NCBI GenBank assembly: GCA_029948255.1
Contig: JALIZF010001802.1
Location: forward strand, 521,001-585,000
Reading direction: 5' to 3'
DNA from: Telmatactis stephensoni
Taxonomy: Eukaryota; Cnidaria; Anthozoa; Actiniaria; Isophelliidae
Length of the DNA stretch: 64,000 bases
The notes under the pieces are model-generated. The model was not told the origin of the DNA. It did no database searches and saw only the letters and a program-made list of their open reading frames with translations. Shown here piece after piece: positions 20,731 through 32,300 of this stretch. Each line of letters starts with the position of its first letter. Positions within the stretch are counted from its first letter, which is position 1. A program made the position numbers and the translations under genes.

Positions 20731-21275
20731 AAGTCATAAAGATAATTTTGATAAGAACTGAATGGAAGCTTCAATCGCTGCACTTGTCTAGCTTTCTTTT
20801 CCTTTAATATCTAAACGGAGGACGGCGCGGATCCACGTTCAGAGCTATTAAAGCGAACAGTGAGTGAAGCTTTGGTGTTTGTGTTATAGGCGCCGTCATG
20901 AAATGCGTCTGTGGGTTAACTGAAAGGCATTAATTGGGCCAGGTGCGCAACTACTAAAGGTGCCCCTATAGAACATCTAGTCAGAATTTTTTCGGGTTGG
21001 ATTATGACCCGAAACTGCATAAATTATTTTTTTGGACTCAGTAATTGAAAGCGCGGGGAAACCTAATGGATTGAGACCCTGAAAAAAAATCAAATTCCTA
21101 GTTTACTTAGCTTCAAGTTAGGCAACAAAAAAAAAACGAGCTGCAGTTTCAAAAAGAAAAGTTTTGGACTTAGGAATGGAGTGCGCAGAAAAATGAAAAC
21201 CTATTGGGTTGAGGACCAGAAAAATTCTAGTTGAGTACAATGAAATGATATTAGACGGGGCAAATTCCTAAGCTG
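20731..21275. other. Intergenic with dispersed repeat
   Basis: Contains the spacer motif CCAGGTGCGCAACTAC (about 20938) and the first of three related segments (about 20990-21140) reading AAACCTAT-GG-TTG ... TTAGGCAACAAAAAA-CGAGCTGC. The others are at 22020-22310 and 23880-23960. No gene seen. Confidence 0.5.
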
Positions 21276-21425
21276 CTAGAATGATTTTCATCGGACTGTG
21301 AAATAGTTACTAAGCTAATACACACTAGTAGATCCCATTGTTTCCATTGTTTCCTTTTGTTGAATTTTAACTGCTATACACTAATAGCTAGCTAGTATTT
21401 CACAGTCCGATGAAGATCACTCTAG
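21276..21425. mobile_element. Palindromic MITE
   Basis: CTAGAATGATTTTCATCGGA at the left pairs with TCCGATGAAGATCACTCTAG at the right; arms are about 30 bases around a diverged centre. Non-coding. Confidence 0.8.
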
Positions 21426-21829
21426 GATAAACTTCTTTATAAATAGAAAAGAACAATGAGCCATCTTTGAATGAACAAGGACAGTACAGTCAATGGCCGT
21501 TTGTTTTTTGAACTAATCTCTTTGTTTGCAATCCTTAAATTATGTGCATGTAAATTTCATTGTGATGATGACTACTGGATAGACTAGTAGTCGAAATATT
21601 AAATATAATGTCACCTAAATTCCTTCTCGTTCTAACCTTTATACTAATTTAAACAGTTTATTCATTTTTTGCATCATCTTGAATGCAGTTATAGGGGCTT
21701 TAATTTGAATGGGTAAATAATAAGGCTTTTGCAAGAAAATGCTTGAAAATCTACCGTATTTGGAGGGGATGTTGGGAGGAATACGTTGAGCATTCAAGAA
21801 TATTTGTATAATACCAATGATATTCAGAG

Positions 21830-22000
21830 AGTAGTTCGATAAGAAGACGTCAGGGATTTCTAGTATTCAGGAATATTCGTAACATACGACTGAAATTCGG
21901 GGGGTGGTTCGCTAAGAAGACGTCAGGGATGTTTAGTATACAGGAATATTCGTAGGGTGGTTCGATAAGAAGACGTCAGGGATGTCTAGTACTACTAAGC
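21830..22000. repeat. Three-copy tandem repeat
   Basis: The motif GGTTCG(A/C)TAAGAAGACGTCA followed by GGGAT(G/T)T(C/T)TAGTA recurs at about 21834, 21907 and 21960 with spacings of about 73 and 53 bases. Each copy is followed by a variant of CAGGAATATTCGTA. Function unknown. Confidence 0.8.
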
Positions 22001-22009
22001 GTGCAGCTA

Positions 22010-22330
22010 TGGAATACTTAGGTCAGCACTTTTTCGGGTGGGATTATGACCCGAAACTGCATAAATTAATTTTTGAGCGCAGGAATCGTGGGCGCGGAAA
22101 ACGAAACCCTGTGGGATTGACACCCAGAAAAAAACCCAAAATTCCTAGTTTACTGCAAGTGAGCTGGCAAAGATCCTGAGTTGGAAAACGTTTTGGCCCG
22201 GCTGGGAATCGAGTGCGCGGGAAAACGAAAACCTATGGGATTGCGACCTAGAAAAAAAATTCCTAGTTTACTACAAGTTAGGCAACAAAAAACCCGAGCT
22301 GCCTAGGATGTCTAGGCAGTCTAGGACTAA
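22010..22330. repeat. Dispersed repeat, longest copy
   Basis: Internally duplicated: ATGACCCGAAACTGCATAAAT and GCGCGG-AAACGAAA-CC-ATGGGATTG segments match the 20.99-21.14 kb region. The segment ends GGCAACAAAAAACCCGAGCTGC, as at 23.9 kb. The open frame through it shows no recognisable domain. Confidence 0.6.
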
Positions 22331-23570
22331 GCGATCTAACACTGTTAATAGAATAGAATTCAAAGACAAATTAGAATGAGTTCTACAACTGTTTATTTTT
22401 GACTAAGTAATAAATTGATTACATATGTTTGTGAATATTTGTTAGTGACGAGAAATTATATTTTGTTTACAACACAAGTGATTACATAGTGATTATTCAG
22501 CAGTGATTATATAGTTTGATTATTTTTGTGTTATTACTCATCATCATCATCGTCATCGCTCTTTGAAAACAAACGCTACAGATTAACCAACTTGTGGTTT
22601 TCTATAAATTAAAAAAAACCCGCGTATTAATATAGGAGTCAAGTAAAATTTTGATCGAATGATGAAATACATGTTAACTTACCTGCAGGTACGAGGCAGA
22701 GCTCCGTGTTAGCGACAAAATCTTGGCAGACGTCTTGACAAATTTGGTGATTGCATAGGAGAACTTGTGCCATGGTTAAAAAAGTTAACCCTGGCTGTGC
22801 ATGCATGACAGTCTATGGCAGAGAAAACTGCGAAAATTACAAAAAAATCAAATTTAAAAAGGAGAAACATAAGAACAGCTCCTAAGGCGCTGCAGTGACA
22901 CGCTGAAACTTTCCTCTGAAACTTACCTTAATCGCCGTTGCGAGACAAGTTTCACAACGCACTGCACCGTGTAACATGGGCATTTAGCTGAAACTTTCCC
23001 TTGGTCGGTTTCACGAGACTGTTTCACGAAAAGTAGGACTGCTTTCTACTCCAGCAACAGAAACTTGAACAAGTTTCAACGTCTAGTACCCCTTATGAAA
23101 ATCGTCTCACATCGGCGATCGACACAACTTTCAGAAAAAAGTTGCAGCGTGTAACAGCGCCTTTACGTACCCTCAAAGAACTCCATGACTATGCACACTG
23201 ACCGAAGCTTAGGGTGCATGCTTGTAATTATCGCGTCTATCGATGTCATTGGTGGATTCACTTTATGTGTGACAGCTAGCAACACATCAAAGAATACAAC
23301 AGCAACTCAATTTTGTTGAACAATGATAACCAAAGTTTTTACATTTCATAATGAAAGGCTAAAACAATGCACCTTATGTTAACATCCAACCGAAGGAATG
23401 TCAGGTCTATGACAATTTTTCAAATGGGGGCGTTAAAATCCCTAAAAAAAACAAGTGAAACTTTTTCGTATTTTTTCAGTAATTTACGGTATAATGTTCG
23501 TTATAAACATATATTTTCTCTGTTTTTCCCAAGGCCGAATAATCAATTGCTATAACCTATAGTTCCGAGC
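22331..23570. other. Intergenic, no gene recognised
   Basis: AT-rich, with a short TCATCATCATCATCG run near 22538. A weak hairpin-like repetition of 'GAAACTTTC' words lies between 22900 and 23150. No supported coding feature. Confidence 0.5.
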
Positions 23571-23834
23571 AAAGTTAATAGAGTGGAATGGTTAGGCAAC
23601 CCATTGTTCTATCTTTTTGTTCACTTTTTCTACCCGTGAAAGTGCACAAAACAAAAGCATTCCTACATATATTAGACAATCAGCCAATGAAAACGTTTGG
23701 ATCAGTTCAATCAAGCATAATAAATGACGGTAAAACAAAAGATTGTGCACTCTCAAAGCCCGCCTACTTAACATCCATGTCTGCTCCATTGAATAGAACA
23801 ATGGGTTGCCTAACCATTCCACTCTATTAACTTT
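23571..23834. mobile_element. Palindromic MITE, long terminal inverted repeats
   Basis: AAAGTTAATAGAGTGGAATG at the left and its complement at the right continue as matched arms for about 45 bases, through GGTTAGGCAACCCATTG. The interior is non-coding; open frames on both strands are mirror images of each other. Confidence 0.85.
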
Positions 23835-24319
23835 GTTTTAAGTCATTACCAGGAACAATGGTTGCTGTAATCAAAAATTTTACTCCAAGTTAGGCAACAA
23901 AAAAAACCGAGCTGCCCAGGATGTTCGCAAAAAAAGATTTTTGGGGAACTCTAGTATTAAGCGATCTAACACTTTAATAGAGATCATTCGCATAAGTTCA
24001 TCTCCATATGATAATTAACTACTATACCAGAAAACACGACTAAATATGCAAATAGCTACTGAATGCATGGATGAGCACTTAAGCTTTCACTATCTTTAGT
24101 TGATTACTCTTCCATGAAGTGCGCATAAAAGTTGAAAATAATACTGCTAGCTTGCAAACTTTAAAGAAATTAGTTCAGTAGAATATTAAAAATTCTAATT
24201 TGAGCTTTAATGAATTTATATTAGTTAAAGAATGAGATGCGCCCTTTTGTATTTTTTTCATCTAAAATATACAGGTATGAAGTTAGATCAGTGTTTTAAC
24301 TAAACATCATCAAAAAGTA

Positions 24320-25110
24320 CAACATGTCGCTGAGCCAGGAATGTGCTCAGCTCTACAACTACCAGCTGAAACCATCTTGGATGACGCCAAATGCTTCCAA
24401 CTGCACGATATGTTTTTACATGTTTTATTGTGTGTTCAACAATAATGCGACATCTAGATAGTTCTCGGTTGAATTTTCTTGCTCTTCGTTGTTGATTCCG
24501 TGGAAAGTGTCTTGTCTTACACGTTCGTATTTTGAACGAGTTTCTAGCTCCTGGACGATACGTGTTTAAATAAATAAAAATAAATAATAAATAAATAAAA
24601 TCTGGGCGGCACGAAACGGAGTTAACAACGGAGGAACGTCACCATAACCCTTGTTTGCCAAAAGCACAACACCAGGGGGCATATCATAGTTTATACCTGG
24701 TCCACTCCTTTCCATGAAGTTATAATTATACCAGCATCATTAAGTGAGCCAAGGGAACCAGCCTGAAGAAAGACGATTTTATCAAGACTATCAACAATAA
24801 GCTGGTTGTTTATCAGGTGATAATGTCGGTGACCACTGAAAAAATCTCGTTGGGGTTCGGCTTCTGGTCTGTAAATTTCATGTGGTGTACCATCGATGCA
24901 ACCAACCGCATCTGGAAAAAATTGTTAGTTTCCACGCAAAGCGTTCCATTCTACCAACGTTGGCCAAGATACTTGTTTGTGAAAACTGATATCGCCACAA
25001 AATTGGGATGACAGTATGAATAATACTTGAGACAGTAGACGGGCTCACATCAAACATTAAAGCGAGAGTATCAAAGCAAGGGTATTTTCTAGGCCAAATA
25101 AAAGTCATTA
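24320..25110 (-). pseudogene. PIF/Harbinger (HARBI1-like) transposase remains
   Basis: On the minus strand a DDE_Tnp_4-type transposase can be followed through several frame changes. An N-terminal helix-turn-helix-like stretch (DVSPSTVSSIIHT, about 25040) comes first. Then GCIDGTPHEI with the first catalytic Asp (about 24885-24910), a segment containing RDFFSGHRHYH (about 24815-24850) and LANKGYG (about 24650-24670). The second catalytic Asp is usually the D of GD(S/K)GY but is Asn here. Finally a region containing VEHTIK with the Glu-bearing helix lies near 24440. An ATTT-rich insertion (24570-24605) splits the last two parts. Inactive. Termini of the parent element were not identified. Confidence 0.72.
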
Positions 25111-25889
25111 AAACTTTGTTTACGCTGTTAAGCTTGGAGCTTCATTTTCTTTGCCTTGGCCTTCCCCTCCTGTTTAGGCGTGACAAGGCTACAGAGACCT
25201 TGGAGGTTATGTCCAACAGAGTTTCTGGCAGTTCTCCTGTGTTTAACCAAAAAGGTATCTTTGGTTTTGTATGTTCACAATAAGATTTCTTCCTCTAAAC
25301 TGGAATCCATGAAAACCTGGATTAAGACGTTCTATGATACGACAGACCGAAAGTGGAGGATTTGGAAATGATTATCGTAGCAACTTCCTTCTTTCGTTCC
25401 TTCTCTCCTTCGTGAGGATGGCTCAAATGTTTCATTCCTGCGCAATTGCGTACCGATAAACAACGTATAAAATATGGAAGTTGTCAAGTTATATATATAT
25501 AACAAACCACATGATTTTGTGTCTTCGTGCGTAATAGCCGTTTTTACACTAGGAAATTGGAACAAATATAAATATCATCCAGACGGACACTGAAGTCGCC
25601 TCAATTGAATCTGTGTATGGTATGGAAACGAGACGGAACCACTTTGCATGTTCATCTATTTGATCGTCTTTTAAGACGATTTTTTGGTGTCTTCTGGAAA
25701 AATCGGCAAAAAAGTCAGTGTCATCTTTGAATAGCACCCGAGTTTGGAATTACATGTCAGTAATCGCTTATTTGCTTTGATAAGTCAATATGTTCAGACT
25801 GAATTGAACTTCGATTTAACCCATCAAAGCAAATGGCCTACTCGAGACTGAGGGTAAATAAGTACCTTGCATGCATAGTTGCCTAATGA
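25111..25889. other. Intergenic, possible transposon flank
   Basis: Sequence upstream of the dead transposase, with short unassigned frames on both strands and a TTATATATATATAA palindrome near 25489. No gene recognised. Confidence 0.4.
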
Positions 25890-26060
25890 ATCTTGTATAG
25901 TGTAGTGCGAGTTGTTCTTTTACATTATAATACTCACGATGCAATTTTAAAACCAAAGAAAAATACAGAATAAATTACACTATGTTTAATAAAGTTACTT
26001 GTCTACTTTTTGTCTTACCCAGGCACATTTCATTATTCAAAAAATCTATTTGCTACTAAC
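25890..26060. repeat. GPCR-array spacer unit, copy 4
   Basis: ATACTCACGATGCAATTTTAAAACCAAAGAAAAATACAG... followed by TTACACTATGTTTAATAAAGTTAC aligns with the 4.24, 6.93 and 8.74 kb copies. It shows that the duplicated non-coding unit extends beyond the last recognisable receptor remnant. Confidence 0.5.
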
Positions 26061-26140
26061 ATTTAATACGGCGCGGGAACAAAACGTGGGTTCCGAGGTG
26101 ATCACGTGGTACACAATCTAAAACTGTACCCTGTAACCAC

Positions 26141-26260
26141 ATTCCTTTATTTATTTATTTTTATTTACAAGCTTATTCCTTCCAGTGAAGGCAGGGTCAC
26201 CACAACAGCTTTCGCCAATTACTGTGGGCCCTGTAGTGTTATAGGACAGACCACACACAC
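26141..26260 (-). mobile_element. LINE-type 3' tail remnant
   Basis: On the minus strand CCACAGTAATTGGCG...GGTGACCCTGCC runs into an AATAAATAAA tail. The same arrangement (ACAGTAATTGGTAAACC...GGGTTACCCGCC...AATAAATAAA) ends the LINE at 60543-60925. Only the 3' untranslated end is present. Confidence 0.55.
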
Positions 26261-26375
26261 CGGCAACTTCATGCATGGCCTATATATCCTATTGTGCACG
26301 CATATTTTTAAACAATGTTTTTACAAACCTTTCCGTGATTTAACCTGATTTTGATTTGTGACATCTTTTACTCAG

Positions 26376-29300
26376 GATCAGACTGGATATACAAGTTTCT
26401 CAGCCTTAGAGTACCTAGATGACGGTAGTCCAATTAAACTAACAGTATCCATAGACCTAGACACAGTAAGTCATTAATTCTCAGTAGGGAAATTGCTTTT
26501 CACATTTTTGTACGTCTCTATACTTTGTAGTTATATATAGCTATTTGAAAAAAGGTTGACGGGCGAATGGCGATCGGCGATTGGTGATTGCACAACCGAA
26601 AGGAACTGTGGTCACGCTATTAGACCGCTAAACAGCGCGGAGATATGAATCGCCTATGGACCATTGTGTCCAATAAGGTCTTTACTGCATGGTACCGGCA
26701 TTGCTTGGAATTGTGTATTTAATCAATGAAAATGAAGCAGTTCTTGTTACCCCAACTTTCCTTTCGGTCGTGCAATCACCAATCGCCGATTGCCATCCGC
26801 CATTCGCCACGTCAACCTTTTTTGAAATAGCTAGTCTCGTTCTGGCGTTTGTAAATCTGACGGGAAATCGCGATTTACCAACAAAAGAACAAAAATGACA
26901 ACACCCTCTGGTTCCTAGTGTAGCACTAATTTGTATGTTGTTTATGTTTTTGTACAACTAGCTTTGTATTGTTTGGGGCGCCAATAGTGACAAAATATCA
27001 GAAAAACAAATAAACATTAGGAAGTGTATATATGTATCAAGAGTTAGAAATATATGTGTCAGGAAAATATATACATCAAAAATTGAAAATGATATATATC
27101 ATGAAAACTTTGTACATCATGATTCAAATATATATATACCAGGAAAAATGATACTTGATGATTTCTTTCTGGGTATGTGAGTGTTGTGTTGCCATTATCA
27201 CAATTAACGGACTTGTACCCAGTCTCCCAAAGTATGAAGTCAGGCAATGCCTGTAGATATGTTTTTGTCTTGCTTTGTTTGTTGTTGATCTTATTATTGT
27301 ACGTCAAATTGCTACATGAACTCCCCTCGTACACATAATTTTCGTTCAATTTTGAAAGCTAATTGCAGTGAAAGGAGATTTACTTCTACTTTCCATAGAA
27401 ATCTTTTGTTGAGTTGCGTGAGTAAATTCACGTAAAGCAAAAATTACACAACAAATTCAGAATATCTAGTTCCAAACAGTCGAGGTGGTTCAGGAAATGA
27501 AATAGGACAGAAAACCGAGTGCAATAATAATCAAGAAGAAAAATAATGAAAATTCCTTTCGAGCCCTCTTGAGGGATGATTTATGAAAACGTTTTACATG
27601 TGTAGCCATGTTTAGTTACTTAGAACAATAACTACACTAGTATATTGCAAGTGTAAAGTTTATCTGATCTGAGTTAACCCTAGTAGCGTACCCTTTAATT
27701 GAATAATTATTAGCCTGCATGCGTAGTTGCCCCGGCCCTAAGACCGGGGGGAGGATTGGTCAAAGAGGAAGGAAGAACCTTTTATCCTCTTCACCCAACT
27801 CCCCGGCTTTCCTTTTCTTTTCTCCCTTCCCCCTTTTTAGGGTCGGCTACGCAAGCTGAAATTATGATAGGAACTATATATGCATTGTATTGTTTCAGGG
27901 AAATACTGTGTTTGATTTCGAAGGCACTGGGCCTGAAACTTATGGCAACTTGAATGTTCCCTATGCCATCACGCATTCATCTATTATTTATTGTTTACGA
28001 TGCATGGTTGACCAGGACATCCCATTGAACCAGGTTAGGAGCTAATCTTAAAGGGTCACTTGGAGAAAAATCAGTGGAAATCGCAAATGAGTGGAAACTT
28101 GGTTGAAGTTGAAACTGGGCCGAATCTATACGGCTGCAATAATAGCCAAGTAATTTTTGTCAGTCATATTTGAAACAGACGGATAACATGCATTCAATAC
28201 TTTTTTTTCTAACTTGCTAACATCTACTCCACCCCATATTGTTTTTTGAAGCAAAATTACTCGGCAATAATGCAAGTCTAAGAAAATATTGTATCGTGTC
28301 CATTGTGTATGTCTACAGGGATGCCTACATCCAGTAACCATTAAAATTCCACATCCATGTTTACTGTCTCCCTCGGTAAACGCGGCCGTTGTTGGTGGCA
28401 ACATATTGACCTGTCAGAGAATAGTAGACGTGATTCTAAAGGCTTTTAGGGTGTGCGCCGCCTCACAGGTAGGTCCCATATTGTACCAACTGCTTCTTAT
28501 AAACCCTGCGAAAAGGATAGTCCGATTATAGGCCTCCCAATTATAAGCACTATCGATTATAGCTCTCCCTCCATCCCCAATTAGTAAAATGTGGTGCAGC
28601 TGTCTTAACTAGGAGTTTAACTGGCAAAAAACCGCCGTGATTGTAGGTCAGAACTTTAATTTCATCGTCTCGTTGAAGACGAAGTTTTACTCCGGTTATA
28701 AGTACCCCGGATATATACGAAGATCGTTTTTGCGTGGTAATGAAATTTGCCGTTTGAGATAGAAGATGCCGATTATACCTGTATGAAACGTCTAGACTTC
28801 AAATTAACGACAATACTGAACAGCTCTCAAAGCAGTGCCATTTGGAGTCACGATTGCAGATGTATTTTTCCTCTGCAAAATATCGCAATATAATTGAATT
28901 TCGATCGCTAAACAACCGTCGGCCATAGCTACAGAAATGATCGACTGTATTTCCACCAATCTCGAGAAATTTAACTGACCATTTTAGAGGGCAAAGTCAA
29001 TTGAAAGTGGAACAACCTCGAGTGTTTTTGAAGTTGTCGTTCGCCTGTATTTTAATTCAATAACCAATTTTCATATTAATTAAATATACCGTTCAATCGT
29101 ATTCACATTTGTACTACAATAGCCAACGATACACTAAGTTATTATATTATATATTTTAGGTTTTAGGTTTTTTAAAACTTTATTGTAATATTACGTAATT
29201 CAGCGAAAGCTGCTGCAATGTAATTTTAATAAAGTTCTATTCTATTCTGTTCTATTCTATTCTGTTCTGTTCACTAGTTGTTTGTTATACTTTGTCGTAG

Positions 29301-32300
29301 GGCTGTATGAACAATGTTCTTTTTGGTGACGCTAGTTTTGGTTATTACGAGACCATTGCTGGTGGAGCAGGAGCAGTAAGTTGGATTTAATCCTATTATA
29401 CATATTCCAGCTAAACTATCCCCCTTCCCCTCCCTCCTCAAGGGCTGTTTTATTTTATATATGTAAGTTGCCTCTGGTTCCTGGATAAAGTGCACACTTA
29501 AATCATGTATACGTGACCAAACTTTCATTACATTGGTTTTGACCAAGCAATCGCTAATACATGGAAAAGAAAAAACACTAATGAAACTTAAAAGTGATTT
29601 GGACTTTTTTTCGTTTGCTGGATTTAAATACCACTTATTAGATATTTTCTTGCGTATTACGGGCTGATATTTTACGAGTCGCGAGCGATGAATAAAATGT
29701 CAGCCCGTAATACACAAGAAAATATCTAATAAAGGATTTATTATACAATTGCTTTTTCGCTTTGTTTTTAACAGTATTTTTATCATCGAAACAGTCCTTT
29801 TTGAAAACCAGCGCGCGCACTTCAAACCGGTTTGAAGCCTTGACGTCATACAGGGCCGAATACGCAAACCGGATTTCTAAACAGTCCTTTTTGCAAACCA
29901 GCGCGCGCGCGGGAAAAAGAAACCGGTTTGAAGCCTTGACGTCATGCAGGGCCGAATACGCAAACCGGTTTTCAAGAGGGTATTACCGTCCCATATTGGC
30001 CCTCAAATGATACCTTATTTGGTAAATTTACGTCACAATTGTATAATAAAGTCTTATTCTATATTGTAATCGTAGTGCCAATCAATGAAATCCATCCTTA
30101 TATTAAGATCTAACTTCTGTTTCCCAGGGTCCAACATGGAATGGTCGCTCTGGTGTACACTGCCATATGACAAACACGCGTATTACAGACCCTGAGGTTC
30201 TTGAATACAGGTAATTGGTACTTGCATTTATCCTTACTTTATCTTCCTCTCTCCATTGCGCTATGGTCTACCCTGCGGTCCATCCTTCCAACCTGAGCTG
30301 AGACGAATTCGCTGTCCATAATAGGACATAAGCTACAAGTAATTTCTACATTGAGCTTGTCCCGTAAATGAGTGTGATTTATTACTGTATCCATATTATT
30401 GGTAGGCTCTCATTAGATGTTAACTCGTGATTCTTCGTGTTTCCATTTGAGCCCAATAGCTGGTGTAACTGATCCTGTCCGTATTAGTAGCTTTATTAGA
30501 TGTGTGACATAGGTATCCCATGATACTTCGGTTGTTTCCATTTAAACCAAACGACTGACGTTGCGTTTCTGTTCCTTTGGCGTTACGTTTCTTTCTCCAT
30601 TAAAAACATGTACATTCGTACGTAAAATACATGTACATTCGTACGTATGGTAGACTAATAAGATGCGTGACATCATAGGTATCCCGTGGTTCTTCGGTGT
30701 TTCCATTTGAAACCAGGGACTGGCGGTCGCGGACGTTACAGGGGAGGTGATGGTGTCATTAGAGAGTTGTTATTCAGAAGACCAATCAAGCTTTCTGTTC
30801 TCACTGAAAGAAGAGTTTTACAACCATTTGGTCTTGAAGGTAAATTCTTGAAGATTCAAAAAGACAGACAGACAGACAGACAGACAGGCAGGCCGGCAGG
30901 CCGGCAAGTATTGAAATTATCAAAATTCACATAGCACAAGGCTTTTAACCAGTAATACACTACGGTCGGAAGAAAACAATGCCTCAGGCGACAAGTAGCC
31001 AAAAAGACATTGTTCAGAGTAATCCCACAATTCTTTGCTTTTGTTGTTTACCAAATCACAAGCTTCGTTCTAACCCTAGTGGATGACCCCTTTTAACAAG
31101 CGATACCAACATGGCAGCCATGGGTCAAGAACGAGTTAACTATATTAAACTGTTCTAACGTCACCGCAGCCATTGAATTTGCCTCTGAGTTTTTTTTCAC
31201 ATGCATAGTATTTGCTTTTATTTACAGGTGGTGAACCAGGTGCGCGAGGACTCAACCTTTTGATCCAGTCTGACGGTCGTGTTGTAAATGTAGGGGCAAA
31301 AGCAGTCATTGACGTCAAACCAGGAGTAAGTTTAGTATCAAGGGGCACAAGGGACGTAATTTTAGCTGAATTGTCTGGGGGTAAATAAGGAAAAAATGAC
31401 ACTAGGAGGCTCAAACGTATGATTTTTTTATTGAGTGACCAGCTTAATTAACAGATTTAAAAAATGTGAAGCGACGCGAGAACAGGACGTAAGATGACAA
31501 GATTCGTCTATTGCACTAACGTGGTACCATGGCAACGTTACGTTCTGGACGCCATTCCACTTGTTTTCACGTCATTTTCAGAGCGTAGACGACGAGTGCG
31601 TTCATTTAGAACATTATTTGAAAGAGCGCGTGGCGTGTTTAAGCCTGGTTTTTACTAGCGACGCAAGCACAGACCAAGCATAATAAGCCTGGTTTCCATA
31701 TGATCGAAAACGATCGTAAACGATCGAGAACGATCGCAAGATCATGCAGCTCACTAGAGCGTACGATCGAAAAGCGACCGTTTCCATCACAGGCAGCCCA
31801 GCCACTTCTCCTGACAATGGATGTTTATTTTAATAATTTATTAAAAAGACAAAAAATGCGCGCGCTTGTTTTAATTTGCTTGGCGCGCGCGCTTGTTATG
31901 CATGGGTTTCCTGTGGTAATATCGCGCGCTTGTTGTAAATGGGTTTCCTGTGGCGATCCCGCGGGACAAAGCGTAGTTTGTGAGAAGGTATGAAACACGG
32001 GTCACGTGATGGACGGATGTGTGCCCCAGGTTGATGGACACAGTTCCGTTAAGCGCTCGGGATTTTTCACTCGTTGAAGTATCGTAAAGTAAGTCGAACA
32101 GTCTCCGAAGCTCAAAAGCTGAAACGGCATCTGTCAAGTTTCCTTAGTTGCGTTGCATAAACAAATTTATTTGTTTATGAATTCTACTTAACTATAAGAA
32201 AAAGTCATGTCAACAAGTTGTAGTGGAGATACCGAAGACGTTAGTCGTTGTATATGGTAAGTTAGGTTTGGACCTTGTAATAATTAACTTATAAGCTTAT

